A stretch of 64,000 nt of DNA, taken from positions 80,603,452 to 80,667,451 of the forward strand of contig CM040424.1 of the NCBI GenBank assembly GCA_022702705.1, written 5' to 3'. Below, piece after piece: positions 1 through 10,850 of this stretch. Below the pieces are notes generated by a model. The model was not told where the DNA came from. It did not search any database and saw only the letters and a list, made by a program, of their open reading frames with translations. The number at the start of each line of letters is the position of its first letter. Position 1 is the stretch's first letter. Origin of the DNA: Papilionanthe hookeriana x Papilionanthe teres. Taxonomy: Eukaryota > Streptophyta > Magnoliopsida > Asparagales > Orchidaceae. A program made the position numbers and the translations under genes.

Positions 1-539
1 AAGAACTAACTACACCAACCAACGAGTCTGTCACTACATGAAGATAATGGATTTTGTAAAAAAATGAGTTCTTGGTTGCCTTTAACTCATGTAAAACCAA
101 CATCCTTTGCCACATGTGTATATCACCAAAAAAGACCATCTAGTAGGTGCTCATAAATCGACGCACTGAAACAAGATAGGATCTCGGTTGTCTTTATTAG
201 GATTTTACATGCAACACCAATGAGAAACCAACATCCTGTGCCACATATGCATATCACCAAAAAAGGGTCATCCAGTAGGTTCTCATAAATCCATGCACCG
301 AAAAAAAGAGATGATCTATGTTGCATTCATTAGGATTTCACATGTAACACTAACCAAGAACGGCCAACAGACCATTCAATAGAACCCAAAATGTCAGAAG
401 TCTCATCATGGACCTCACAAGCGAATAAAAAAAAAAAAAAACAAATAAAACTCAAATAGAAAAGAAACAATGACAAATAATTGAAAAATACAAAACCAAA
501 AAATTTCATAATACAAGTAACATTAAACAAAAATAGAGT
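1..539. other. No gene seen; AT-rich
   Basis: Two related segments near 100-250 and 230-350 share phrases such as a run reading ATATCACCAAAAAAG, so this is a short, diverged direct duplication. No coding frame with recognisable similarity. It may be the 3' flank or terminus of the Harbinger remnant that follows, but no terminal inverted repeat is visible. Confidence 0.4.
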
Positions 540-1520
540 TTATAAAATAAGTAAGAGACGTCCAGTCAACATCGAACAATCTCTTCCGTTATTCGCTATC
601 TCAATGCAGTCATTTCCGCAACATCTTCGCCAGGTGTGATCTTTCTGAGATTTCACTTTTGTATGTGGTATAGACTGTCCTATATGAAACTTAAATGCTT
701 CTGGCGGGACCTGCATGCGATCGTCATCAGTCAGAGTGAAGTCCACATCCGATCTAGAATAATGCCATCGAATGTAGTTGTGGATCGCTATCGTGGCCAT
801 CACAACCTGCACTTGGTTTGGAAATGGGTAAGTCGGCATATCACGTAGTATGACCCATTTTTTCTTCCACACCCAAAAGTTCTTTCAATTACGCCGCGTA
901 AGGAGGAATGTCTTTTATTAAACATTTTCTTCTTGCCGCGGGCAACATTGCTGGATCTTTCGAAATCAGAAATGTGGTACTTCGTATATGGATATAGCTT
1001 CAGATGCCCCCTCTGTAAAAGATATCCAGCATCGACCAAATAATATTTATTCGTTGAAATACCCTAATTAGCAACAAACTTAAAAAACTGAATCAATGCC
1101 ACTGAATTTGAATTTTCTGGCGGTTGAAACTGTCTGCACCATATGACAACTTTATTACTTAAAGCAGCTTAATAGTATAAAGAATGAAATAAGAATTATT
1201 TATTGGATAGGTTATTATCTCTAATTTTTCAGTCCACCAAGCCTCTGAAGCATCTATTGTCCGCTCATCGGATCCCAACCCAATCATGTGGATCATCTTT
1301 CTAGTTCATTCCATAATTTTAAATCATTCTATAGTTGATCGTACTTGTTCTTAAATTTTATCCTATGGTAATCACTTCATGTCATTTCTTTGAACTTTGT
1401 CAATTTCTCAACTCGATTTTCCTTAGACAGATGTCGCAAAATATAATAGTGACCTCCTTATCCCACATGGTCGATGATCCAATCTCTTTGGTCTTTCTCA
1501 TTGCGTTGCTAACAAATAAA
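540..1520 (-). pseudogene. PIF/Harbinger transposase and Myb/SANT gene remnants
   Basis: Read on the minus strand, this is a decayed copy of a two-gene PIF/Harbinger transposon. Around 1480-1200 the upstream Myb/SANT-like accessory gene is recognisable by a frame ending GLGSDERTIDASEAWWTEKL, parallel to the same gene at 58.2-59.1 kb. Around 1040-840 lies the end of the DDE nuclease, with VDAGYLLQRG, then KRHSSLRGVIERTFG, which holds the catalytic Glu. At about 870-700 the frame shifts and continues with KWVILRDMPTYPF and IAIHNYIRWH. The exons holding the first two Asp residues between about 1060 and 1200 are not recognisable. Several frameshifts show it is not functional. The order (accessory gene upstream, transposase downstream) is typical of the superfamily and matches the better preserved copy near 57 kb. 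Family assignment is strong; exact ends are not seen. Confidence 0.75.
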
Positions 1521-3236
1521 TCAAATAAAATTTACTTCTTTACATTTATACCACCCAAATATTTCATTCAGATCACATAAAAGTGGTATAAACAAATTCA
1601 TGCATAGATAAGGTGGCATTCATGTCAAAATTGAAAGAATAGGTGTTAGATATGTAAATTCATATGATTTGAGTGGTGTGTATGTTAGATAAGTGGAACA
1701 AACAACTAGAAGAAAGCAAGCATTAAAATGATATTGAGTCCATTTCCACCACTACATTCCACAACTGTAAATTTTAAACAATCAAAAGACAATCAAGCAC
1801 ACCAACTAATCCAGAATAAGCAACATTAAGGGGACAACAAGGTACAACTAAGCACAACACACACTTGGTACTCTCTAAAAATAGACACTTCTACATGCAA
1901 GATATGAATGTGCCAAATTTTTTTGTGTATTTGCACTAGCTTGGGAGTATGTACATTTCAAATTATTGTTTTGTTCCACATCTGCTCATACCTATCCACA
2001 TAAAATATAGTAAGGGACAGAATGTCTGCCATTTTCAAAACCCATGAAGTGATATCATCATTTCAAAGTGGGGCTACAAACATTTCACTCTTTTTAGGGA
2101 TGCAAAAGTGTTCTTTTTAAAGGCTAAAACCAAGAAGAGAACCCAGTTATGAGTGAGGTTTATTTATAAGGATCTTAACTGGTTTTTAGTTCCAAAACAA
2201 AGCCACAGTGTGCATGTCTCACAATATAGAACACAACTTTGATTACAGAAAAATGTTGCCAACTCTGAATGACTTAATGCAACAGTGTGTATGAGATATT
2301 TACTCTAAAGAAAGGAATGATAGGAACATCAACTAATGGGAGAAGATGCAAAATTCTTTCCAAAACTAACCAATCTTTCACTGAAAAGTGTTAGACCCTA
2401 ACTCAAATGATTTTGGAGAAGGAACATGCTGAAATGTTCCATTTGCATAAAAGTGGATAAAAAAGGCACCTATCTTAGCCCTGACTATAATAAAATTCTT
2501 TCTCATATTGAACCAAAAAGATATATGAAAACAAATAAATAGGCTTTGGAGTAAATACACAATGTTTTGTGCCAATCAAGTAATTGATATCATCAAAAGA
2601 TATATGAAAATAAAATAAATAGGTTTTGGAGCATCATCTACTAAATGGAATAATAAATAGCACGAGAATGCCATCTTTTCTCATCTCTTTCTCAACTAGA
2701 TTCATGAAGAAAACATTGAAGCTTTGAAGTTTCAAAAGCTCTCTTTTCCCTATAGTAAGTGTGACTATGGTGAATTATTTTCCATCCAACATATGTGCAA
2801 AAATTTCAAAAAAACCAAGTCCTCATCTCAAGTTCACTTCTTTCTTGACCACATATCATTTCACTTAGAAATTACCCATGCAAAGAATGAGAAAAACATG
2901 TAAGCATAAGAGGTTAGTAATCTTCAAAATTCAAGCACTTCTTCTACCTCTAGTCACCCCATTTGCTCTTCCAAAATACAAATCAGGAAAAAGTCTTAAT
3001 GTAAAACATTGATCATCGCTGCAAACCAACATTAAATAGCTATTCGAAAAGGAGAATCGGGCAAGGCATCCAAGCCAAATCAACCCCATTTTTACTACAA
3101 AAGTTTCTAACAAACGTAAAATATTCCAAAGAAAGCCACCAAATCGAAAAATCGCAATCCACCAAATCATAAAAATCGCAAAGCGATGGCCACTGCAACC
3201 CTAAAACCTGCAAAATGCATAAAGAAAAAAATTGCA
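1521..3236. other. Noncoding, probably Harbinger 5' region
   Basis: AT-rich sequence without a recognisable gene. Because the accessory gene of the Harbinger remnant ends near 1510 and a Harbinger-type terminus lies at 3641, this stretch could be the untranslated 5' part of the same element. The 57-kb copy also has a long noncoding 5' region (59.1-61.7 kb). A near-repeat (ATATATGAAAA...AAATAAATAGG..TTTGGAG) occurs at about 2519-2553 and 2599-2631. Confidence 0.35.
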
Positions 3237-3239
3237 TTA

Positions 3240-3641
3240 GTGATGTTCCAACCAGATGTGAGCCAGCTCACCAACAAGCAATTCAGCGGGACACAGGACG
3301 AGCGTGAGGGGAGACAGATAGAGGGATAGAGAGAGATACAGAGGGAGACCGAGTCAGGGATCTCTGAAGAGAGGGATCCGTCTATAGAAGAAAGCAAGGG
3401 AGAGGCAAGGGAAAGAGGTGCTGGAGAAACTGCCTAGGGCAAGAGATGTTGAGCGAGGGAGGAGACACGAACATGGGCTTGAGAGGAAAAAAAAATGCAC
3501 GACACAGATTGAAGACGTGGGCCGCGGGGTCGATCCTGCATCTGCGTTTATTAGAAAAAGCTGAATGACATTTTCCTATACACTCCCCGAATGCGCGAAA
3601 CAAAGCGCCGCCCGCGGTAATAAGCTGCCCCAAAAGTGGCC
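3240..3641 (-). mobile_element. GC-rich terminus of a PIF/Harbinger element
   Basis: A GC-rich island in AT-rich surroundings ends at 3641 with the outward-facing end GGCCACTTTTGGGGCAGCTT (minus strand), followed by TTA at 3642-3644, the usual Harbinger target triplet. The same design, a purine-rich GC island then a CpG-rich stretch then the inverted repeat, is seen at the right end of the element at 4691-5890. Both share CTGC(G)ATCYGCGTTTA-like and AARCGCCRCC-like sequence. It is probably the 5' end of the remnant at 540-1520, but the other terminus was not found. Confidence 0.55.
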
Positions 3642-3861
3642 TTAATTTGTCTGCTATGGGTGTATAGGAAAATAGAAGGTCATATATTTTTCCAATGTCT
3701 TTAAAAAATTACAACGTTGTGAAAAATTGATGAAGTTTCAAGTAGTAATAATGAAAATAATTGGGAATTTGAAGATAAGTAGCCTATTTCAATGATTCTT
3801 TGAGCACAAGCACATAACAACAATTTTATATCTTCGATGTGATATCTTATATTTATAATAT

Positions 3862-4094
3862 TGTTGAAAACTAGAATAGACCGACAAATTTTATTGATAG
3901 AAGAGGGCATATTTAAATCCAATTACAATAGACACAACAAAGGAAAGAATTAAAGCAGAATAAAATAAACAGGAAAGAAATAAAACAAGATAAAGCAAAA
4001 AAGAAAATAGATGAGGGAATTGTAGATAAGAAATAATAAGCATTAGTGGCTAGGAATTTGATTGAGATTTGATTGTCGTTATAAATCTAATACG
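3862..4094 (-). repeat. Copia 3' LTR (left)
   Basis: Starts TGTTGAAAA on the plus strand and ends next to the polypurine tract. It aligns along its full length with 17402-17634, sharing for example TTTTATTGATAGAAGA and the A/G-rich segment before the end. On the minus strand it ends ...TTTTCAACA, the usual CA end of an LTR. Confidence 0.9.
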
Positions 4095-4235
4095 TCCCCT
4101 CAAGTTGAAGCATAGATGTCAATCATGTTCAACTTGAATTTAAAGTCATCAAACAACGGTCGATGAAGATTCTTGGTGAGGATATCCACTAGTTGACCAC
4201 TGGAGGGTACAAAAGGCACACAAATTTCTTCATGC

Positions 4236-4687
4236 TTAGTCTTTCCTTAATAAAGTTTCTGTCAATCTCCTATTTGGTACGATCATGCTGGATTGGATTA
4301 TAAGCAATGCTAATGACAGCCTTAATATCACATAATGGTTGCAATAGGATGGAGGCTGGCGTACGAAATTCACGTAGCATGATGTGTATCCAGAGGGCTT
4401 CACGGATCCCCAAGGCCATGGACTGAAATTTAGCTTTAGCACTGCTCCGAGCAACCATAGACTGCTTTTCCATGTGATCAGATTTCTCCACACAAATGAG
4501 CAATACCATGAGATGGAACGTCGGTCATGAATCGACCCGGCCCAATCAGTATCTGTATAAACAAAAATAGATCAAGAGACGTGACGAGAGAAAAACAAAT
4601 CTGAGCCCGACGTACCTTTTAAATAGTGGATAACCGGTGGACAGCTCAAAGATGGTGCTCATAGGGGTCATGCATGAACTGACCCAC
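4236..4687 (-). pseudogene. Copia RNase H and distal RT (broken)
   Basis: The minus strand reads VGQFMHDPYEHHL at about 4687-4645, the conserved end of the copia reverse transcriptase, then a frame with EKQSMVARSSAKAKFQSMA (RNase H; family form KKQSVVARSSAEAEFRAMA) and LWIHIMLREF. Multiple frame changes. It continues the reading frame interrupted by the Harbinger derivative at 4691-5890: the upstream half ends at LEICHTVGI on the other side of that insertion. Confidence 0.85.
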
Positions 4688-4690
4688 TAT

Positions 4691-5890
4691 GGGTCTGTTT
4701 GGGGCAGCTCCAGCTTATCCAGATAAATAGCTTATCGTGATAATTTGCTGATCAATAGCTTATCCTGAAAAGTTGACTGGTTGTTTGGTTTGTGCATTTG
4801 TAAAACTGTCGATTTTGGATAAACGACTATTCTGCCCATGTTTTGAATAAACTATTTGTAGCAAAACTTCAATGACTTCTAATAGCATGGAAACAAATTG
4901 GCCTTTACTTACATACAAATTGAAATAGGACCTAACCATCTTTAAAAATGGACTCAAACAAGGTTATTTATATAGAATTCGCCAAGAAATTCAAGCACCG
5001 AGCGTAAAACATCCCAAGCGGAAAATATCTCAACTGAATCAATTATGTGAGCAATTCACCCAACAAAGACATGTCGAAAGGCACAAATCTAACCATTTTC
5101 AAAGATATGTCAAACACTAATTTGCATATCACAAAGTGCCATGACGAAAATCATCAAAACATATCATTCCAATTGAAAGAAAATAGAACAAGGTCAAATA
5201 ACTTCACTGATGCCATTCACGCAGAAAAAACCTTCATCAGGTTGCATCTCGTTGGGAGGTGGAAGGATTGGACAATTAAAAATAAATGCCCACCGTTCAT
5301 CCCCTCTCCATAAATACTTCATCGGATTCCACCATCGAGATCGAGAAAGGGGAAGCAGTTGAATTGAAGCTCAGATGTTGATCAGATAGATAGTTGTATC
5401 CCTTTGGTGAGGGAGGGTGTTGTCATCATGGATAAAGCCAAAGCCGGCAGGGAAGGCCGAGGAGGTGACCCCTTCGGCTGAGATTTGAATTGGGTCCTTG
5501 TCGTACTCCTCGACGACGAAGGCCGAGTAGGAACCGTAGCTCTGGGAGAAGATGTGGGGACTAACCCTAGATAGCTGTCGTCGCCGAAGGGTCTGGTAGA
5601 TACCCTAGAGATCTCATGGCGTCGAAAGAGGATGGCATCTCTCCAATTCCTTCTGCTTCGCTGATCGACTTCAAACTTTTCAGCGAACGGGAGGGCAGAG
5701 GGAGCGATGGCAGGGGCAAAAGGTGTATTTCGCTCAAATGAAATGCTGATCGTGGGGGAGGACCTGCGATCCGCGTTTAATGTAAATGGAAAACATATTA
5801 TTTTGATACGCTTGCGGAATGTGATTTCCAAACGGGCGGTAGCGTTTTAAAAAGCGCCACCGCTGTAAATAAGTTGCCCCAAACGGGGCC
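4691..5890. mobile_element. Non-autonomous PIF/Harbinger element in copia RT
   Basis: A 1200-bp element with imperfect terminal inverted repeats: left GGGTCTGTTTGGGGCAGCT, right (reverse complement) GGCCCCGTTTGGGGCAACT. A 3-bp target duplication TAT lies at 4688-4690 and 5891-5893. Removing the element and one copy of the triplet restores the copia frame ...HTVGIVGQFMHD..., which proves the insertion point. There is no transposase gene; open frames inside (for example 5047-5313 plus and 5382-5831 minus) have no recognisable similarity. The right 0.5 kb is GC-rich and resembles the Harbinger end at 3.24-3.64 kb, so this is likely a deletion derivative of that family. TAT is not the classic TWA triplet, a small oddity. 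Confidence 0.9.
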
Positions 5891-7101
5891 TATACCAACT
5901 GTGTGGCATATCTCAAGGAGAGTATGGGCGAGGTAGATAAGTTTCCCCACTAGGCGTCGACAGTGAGTCTTGTTGACAGGAACAACATTGAGTGTGTCAG
6001 ATAATTTTTCATGAGGATCCATAGGAACAACCACTGGTTTGCACAAAAAAAGATTGTTCTCTTTGAAGAGATTAATCACATATTTGTGCTGAGATAGACA
6101 AATGCCTCGAGATGATTTTAAGTCACTTCTATGCCGAAGAAGTACCAGAGAGATTTCATATTCTTCATTTTAAAGGATTTAACAAGAATGTATTTCAAGT
6201 ACTCCAGTGTTGGGAGATCATTATCTCTAAAAACAATATCGTTAACATAGACAATAAGGATAGCTACCTAGCCATTGGAGAAATGTTGGAAGAAGAGTGT
6301 GATTCAATTGAACCTGATTAAAATCATGGCCCACGACCACCTTTGTGAACTTGTCGAACTAGGCCATGGGGGACTGTTTTAGCCCATTGAGAGATTTTCG
6401 CAGCCTGCACACTTACTCTTTAGAGGCAGCAGAGTCAAATCTAGGATAAAGAGACATGTATGCCTCTTCTGTAAGCTCTCCATGCAATAACACATTCTTG
6501 ACATCTAGCTAGAATAAAAGTTGATCCAGATTCATTGTAAAGGACAATAGGACCCAAACAGTGTTTAAGATAGCCACTGGAGCAATGTCTCCTCCTAGTC
6601 AACTCCGTAGGTTTGTGAATACCCTTTGGCAACCACTCGTGTCTTGTTGTGTTCAAAGGATCCATCAGAATTGAACTTGGCGTTGAAAATTCATCGGCAC
6701 CCCATAACCTTCTTACCCTGAGGAAGATCAACAACGTCCCATGTATGGTTGAGGTAAAGGGCATTCATCTCTTCCATTATTGACATTTTCTAGGTAGGAT
6801 TGGCAAGAGCAACTTCAATATTATCAGGGATCTGATGGTCCATCAGAGTAGTGGTAAATGCTCTGTACGTCGGTAATAAACTACGGAAAGAGACATATTT
6901 TGTTATAGAATAGAAGGAGCATGTCTGATTGCATACCTTACTCGGAGGACTCACCTCCTCATTCGGAGTTAGGGGTCGCGCTGAGGATGTATCTTGGAGT
7001 GGAGTCAAGTTCCTATAAGGAGTCAGCATGTTCCAAGGTAGGAGCATTGGATTTGGTGCGCCTAGTGTAGAAACAGATTGTGGGAGGAGGAGATGGTGCA
7101 T
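5891..7101 (-). pseudogene. Copia reverse transcriptase (broken)
   Basis: On the minus strand the fingers/palm region is spread over several frames. Near 6764-6441 are motifs of the first RT block (KGIHKPTELTRRRHCS region). At 6232-6252 the catalytic box reads VYVNDIV where active elements have YVDD, so one catalytic Asp is replaced by Asn. After it come SLWYFFGIEV and, at 6079-5891, NLFLCKPVVVPMDPHEKLSD and RRLVGKLIYLAH, typical of the thumb and connection. The frame is cut at 5890 by the Harbinger derivative. Not functional. Confidence 0.85.
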
Positions 7102-8520
7102 TCACCGGATCCAGGAACTCCTTGGATGGTGCACTCACCGGGACATGGAACTCTTCAGTAGCGGGAACAAGGGGGAACATCCATTAGAGTAGTATAAATG
7201 ATAGTGTCTAAGTACCCAAGCTCCCCCTCACTTAGGGCTGAGCTAAAAAATGGGCAACACTTTCAAAGAATGAGACCTCAACACTCATATAGATTTTGTT
7301 AGTGGTAGAATCAAGGCACCGATACCCCTTTTGAGTGGCGGAGTACTCAAGGAAGATACATTTTATGAATTTGAGATTAAGTTTACTCTGATTGGGGACA
7401 GTGTTCCGAACAAAGACGGTGCACCCAAATATCTTGGGGTCTAATGTGGAGAAGGTCCGATTGGCAGGAAGCTTGATGTTAGGACGACTAAGGGGGTTCG
7501 AAACTTGTAAATTTTATAGGAAACTCTATTTATGAGATAGGTGACAGTGAGAATGACATCGTTCCAAAAATATTTCGAAATATTGGATTGAAACATAATG
7601 AAGCGAGCAATGTCGAGGAGATGATGGTTTTTTTCTCTTGGCTATTTTGTTGAGGAGTGTCTGTACATAAGCTATGGTAGAGAATGCCCTTGCTCAACAA
7701 GAATTCACCCAAAATATAGTTAAATAATTCACAGTCATTGTCAGTTTGAAGAACCTGAATATGAGTTTTGAATTGAGTTAAATGAATGTGTAGAAGTATT
7801 GGAAGGTAACAACTTTCTTATTTATCTTTTAAAATATAGACCCACGTCACCAGAGTGTGATCATCAATTAAAGTCATGAATCACATTTTATTGATATAGC
7901 TGGGAGTGCGAGAAAGTCCCCATAGGTCTCTATGAATGAGGGAGAAAGTAGTGAAAGGAGTGTAGGTGTGGGATGGGTAATGGACTCGATGATGTTTGGG
8001 TAACTGACATATCTCACAATTGAAATTACATAGGCTTTTATTAAAAAAATCGAAGGATACAATCTTTTTAAATATTGGAAACTATGATGATCTAAACGAC
8101 AATATAAAAATATAATGGGGCATTTTATTACTCAAAATAAGCTACAACTTTTGAGAGGTGTGTGTATTTTCCGTGCTCTTCTCTTAAAAGTAGTAGAGTC
8201 CAACTACCCTCTTAACAGTTTAAATCATCCACCCCGAATGATGATCTTGAAAAATACAACCATTAGAAAAGTTAGCAAAACAATCAACATTATTCGTCAA
8301 CTATCTGACTGATAATAAGTTAATTACAACTGTGGAACTTGTAAAATAGGCTCTAGAGTTAGATTGGTTGCTATTACAATCCACCCTTTAGCAGCAATGG
8401 AACTACAATAACCATAAAAAAATATGACTGTATCTTTTTCAGAGCAAGGATAGTAAGTCGAGAAAGCTTGCGAATATCCAGTCATGTGATATGTTGCTCC
8501 TGAATTATAAATCCATGGAC
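7102..8520 (-). pseudogene. Copia integrase (broken)
   Basis: Minus-strand motifs in order: CEICQLPKHHR (zinc-binding end of the pre-integrase domain, about 8035-8000), FSLIHRDLWG with the first catalytic Asp, TLIDDHTLVTWVYILK, then LQTDNDCELFN with the second Asp (about 7750), and FLLSKGILYHSLCTDTPQQN (about 7700-7640). The conserved NGVAERK box is shortened to NSQEKK. The catalytic core is therefore recognisable, but several frame changes and stops interrupt it. Confidence 0.85.
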
Positions 8521-8639
8521 TAGAGGAGGAATAAACTGTGAGAACTATAGGAAGAGTACCTTATCGGACGTGGAAGGTCAACGGACCGTAATAAACTTGA
8601 TTGGCTCCAAGAAGCTTTATCAATTGCTCCATATGGTTT

Positions 8640-9520
8640 TTCAGTGATTCAGAGGATTATAAGATGTTCCGGTCAGGATACGGTTGAGCCGTGCCTTGTT
8701 TGGCCGTTGCTGTGAGTCTCTTGGCTGCAGAGAATTTGGCTGAAGCTTTGTATGTCGGCTTACCACGGAGTTTTCAACATTTGTTTCAAGTGTAGTTGGG
8801 TTTGTGACAATAAACACAGGTGGGTTGGTCGGTCCGCGGTGGCACGAACAAGGGCTTAGCACTATTTGAGATCTAGGCGGATGACTCGACTAAAGGTGTA
8901 GAAGTGTCGAGCATGACAAGTCTCTTGCTCTCTTCCCGACGAATCTCGGTGAAAGCAGTGCGAGCAGAAGGAAGAGGATCCCAACCAAGAACGCTTTCCC
9001 GAACCTCGTTAAAGTCTTTATTAAGGCCGACAAGGAATCATAACATATAATCTTTTTCTACTATCTGATGGAAGGGGGATAAGTCGGCGCGTGAATCCCT
9101 AGTGTAGTTGTAGTATGTGTCGCATTTCATCTGTAATGCTACAAAGTCATTATAGTAGGGTCACGGACCTAGTCCCCTATTTTGCCTCTCGGATCCTTTT
9201 AGAATCTGATAGAGTTGGCCGAAATTTCCTACATCCGAGTAGGTATAACGGATAGCCGTGCAAAGAGTACTAGCTAAAGGAAGGAACGTGTTTGAACGAC
9301 CAATCGACGTTTCTATGGAGTATATCAGCCATGACATGACCTTAGAGCTCTCCACCTCCCAAGCTTCATATACCGGGTCGGTCTTTGGAGTCTCACGAAT
9401 CATACTGATGAAGTAACCGAATTTCCCACGTCATTTGATGAACAAAGAGACCGTTTGGGACCATTAGAGGAAGCTGCTACCTTTCAACATATGAGTTGTG
9501 ATCAAAAAATTCATGTTAGT
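8640..9520 (-). pseudogene. Copia gag with zinc knuckle (broken)
   Basis: At 9403-9161 the minus strand encodes a copia-type gag segment: DPVYEAWEVESSKVMSWL, then FLPLASTLCTAIRYTYSDVG (family form FLPTAKEIWDAVRETYSDLG). Around 8830-8770 a frame reads CVYCHKPNYT followed by a Cys, a diverged CCHC knuckle in which the His position is replaced. Frames are disrupted between the blocks. Confidence 0.85.
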
Positions 9521-10079
9521 TTATGGACCTGCGGTCTCTAAGTGTGCGGAGGTTGGAGTCAATCCTCCAGTAGAATCATGAACACATTCTGAAGGTGGTT
9601 CAGTGTTGGAGGAATCCACCATACTTCCTACTGAGCCAAAGGAGATGTGGTTGTAATTCTGAGCCATCGACGAATTCCAGCAGGATCACTGGTAGAAAGG
9701 TACAACTGCAGGAATACAGACACCTGTAGTGATGTTGGACAGCCTTTGGAGAATTCTGCTACTGGTGGAAGAAGGTGTCGGACAAGCATTAGGGAGGATC
9801 TTCAGGTATCCAGTGGCTTGATCTTGCAGACGGAAGGCTGAGGCTTGTTTCTGCGGATGGAAGGTAGAATGAACACAGAATCAGTTTGCTCTCTTGCAGA
9901 TGGAAGGTAGAGGAATCGGCAAGTTGCTTGTTGACCTCACTTTTCTGAAAGGTCTTAATGATAGTTAATGAACCCTAATGACCAGGATAAAAACTTAATA
10001 AGGTCTTTTAATCTAAATTTTAATGACATTCTTAAATGATCCAATCAACAATGACAAACCCTGATTTGATCAACTTTTG

Positions 10080-10850
10080 ACCTAAAAGTCAACTTTGGTC
10101 AAACTAGTCAATTCCTGACCCAGTGACCAACTCTATTGACCCAATTGGTCAATTTTTGACCTAATTGGTCAACTTTGGTCAAACTGATCAATTCCTGATC
10201 CAATGACCAACCCTACTGACCTAACATGTCAACCTTTGACCTAAATGGTCAACTTTGGTCAAACTAATCAATTCCTGACCCAGTGACCAACCCTACTAAC
10301 CCAATAGGTCAATTTTTGACCCAAATGGTCAACTTTGGTCAAACTGGTCAATTCCTGATCAAGTGACCAACCCTATTAACCCAATAGGTCAACTTTTGAC
10401 CCAAATGGTCAACTTTGGTCAAACTGGTCAATTTCTAACCCAGTGACCAACCATACTGACTCAACATGTCAACTTTTGACCTAAACGGTTAATTTTGGTC
10501 AAACTGGTCAATTCCTGACTCAGTGACCAACCTTACTGACTTAATAGGTCAATTTTTAACCCAAATGGTCAACTTTGGTCAAAGTTGGTCAATTCATGAC
10601 CCAAACCCAAATTGTCAACTTTGGTTAAATTGGTCAATTCATGACCCAATGACCAACCCTACTGACCCCTTAGGTCAACTTTTGACCCAAATGATCAATT
10701 TTGGTCAAACTGGTCAATTCCTGACCCAATGACCAACCCTACTGACCCAATATGTTAACTTTTGACCCAAATGGTCAAATTTGGTCAAATTGATTAATTT
10801 TTGACCCAATGACTAATCATTGACCACCAAGTCAACCAAGACTCTAAAAT
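10080..10850 (+). repeat. 80-bp tandem array rich in W-box cores
   Basis: The marker ATTCCTGA (or a one- or two-base variant) recurs at 10111, 10191, 10271, 10351, 10431, 10511, 10592 and 10717, with one shortened unit at 10637; spacing is 80 bp. A typical unit carries one forward TTGACC and four reverse GGTCAA, the core of the WRKY-bound W-box. It lies about 1.3-2.1 kb upstream of the putative TATA box of the enclosing LTR, i.e. in its U3 region. An ORF at 10523-10732 simply reads through the repeats. Confidence 0.9.

Noticed and set aside
10080..10850. Regular repeats resembling a CRISPR array
   Set aside because: Units are contiguous with no unique spacers, and the sequence is a plant nuclear genome.
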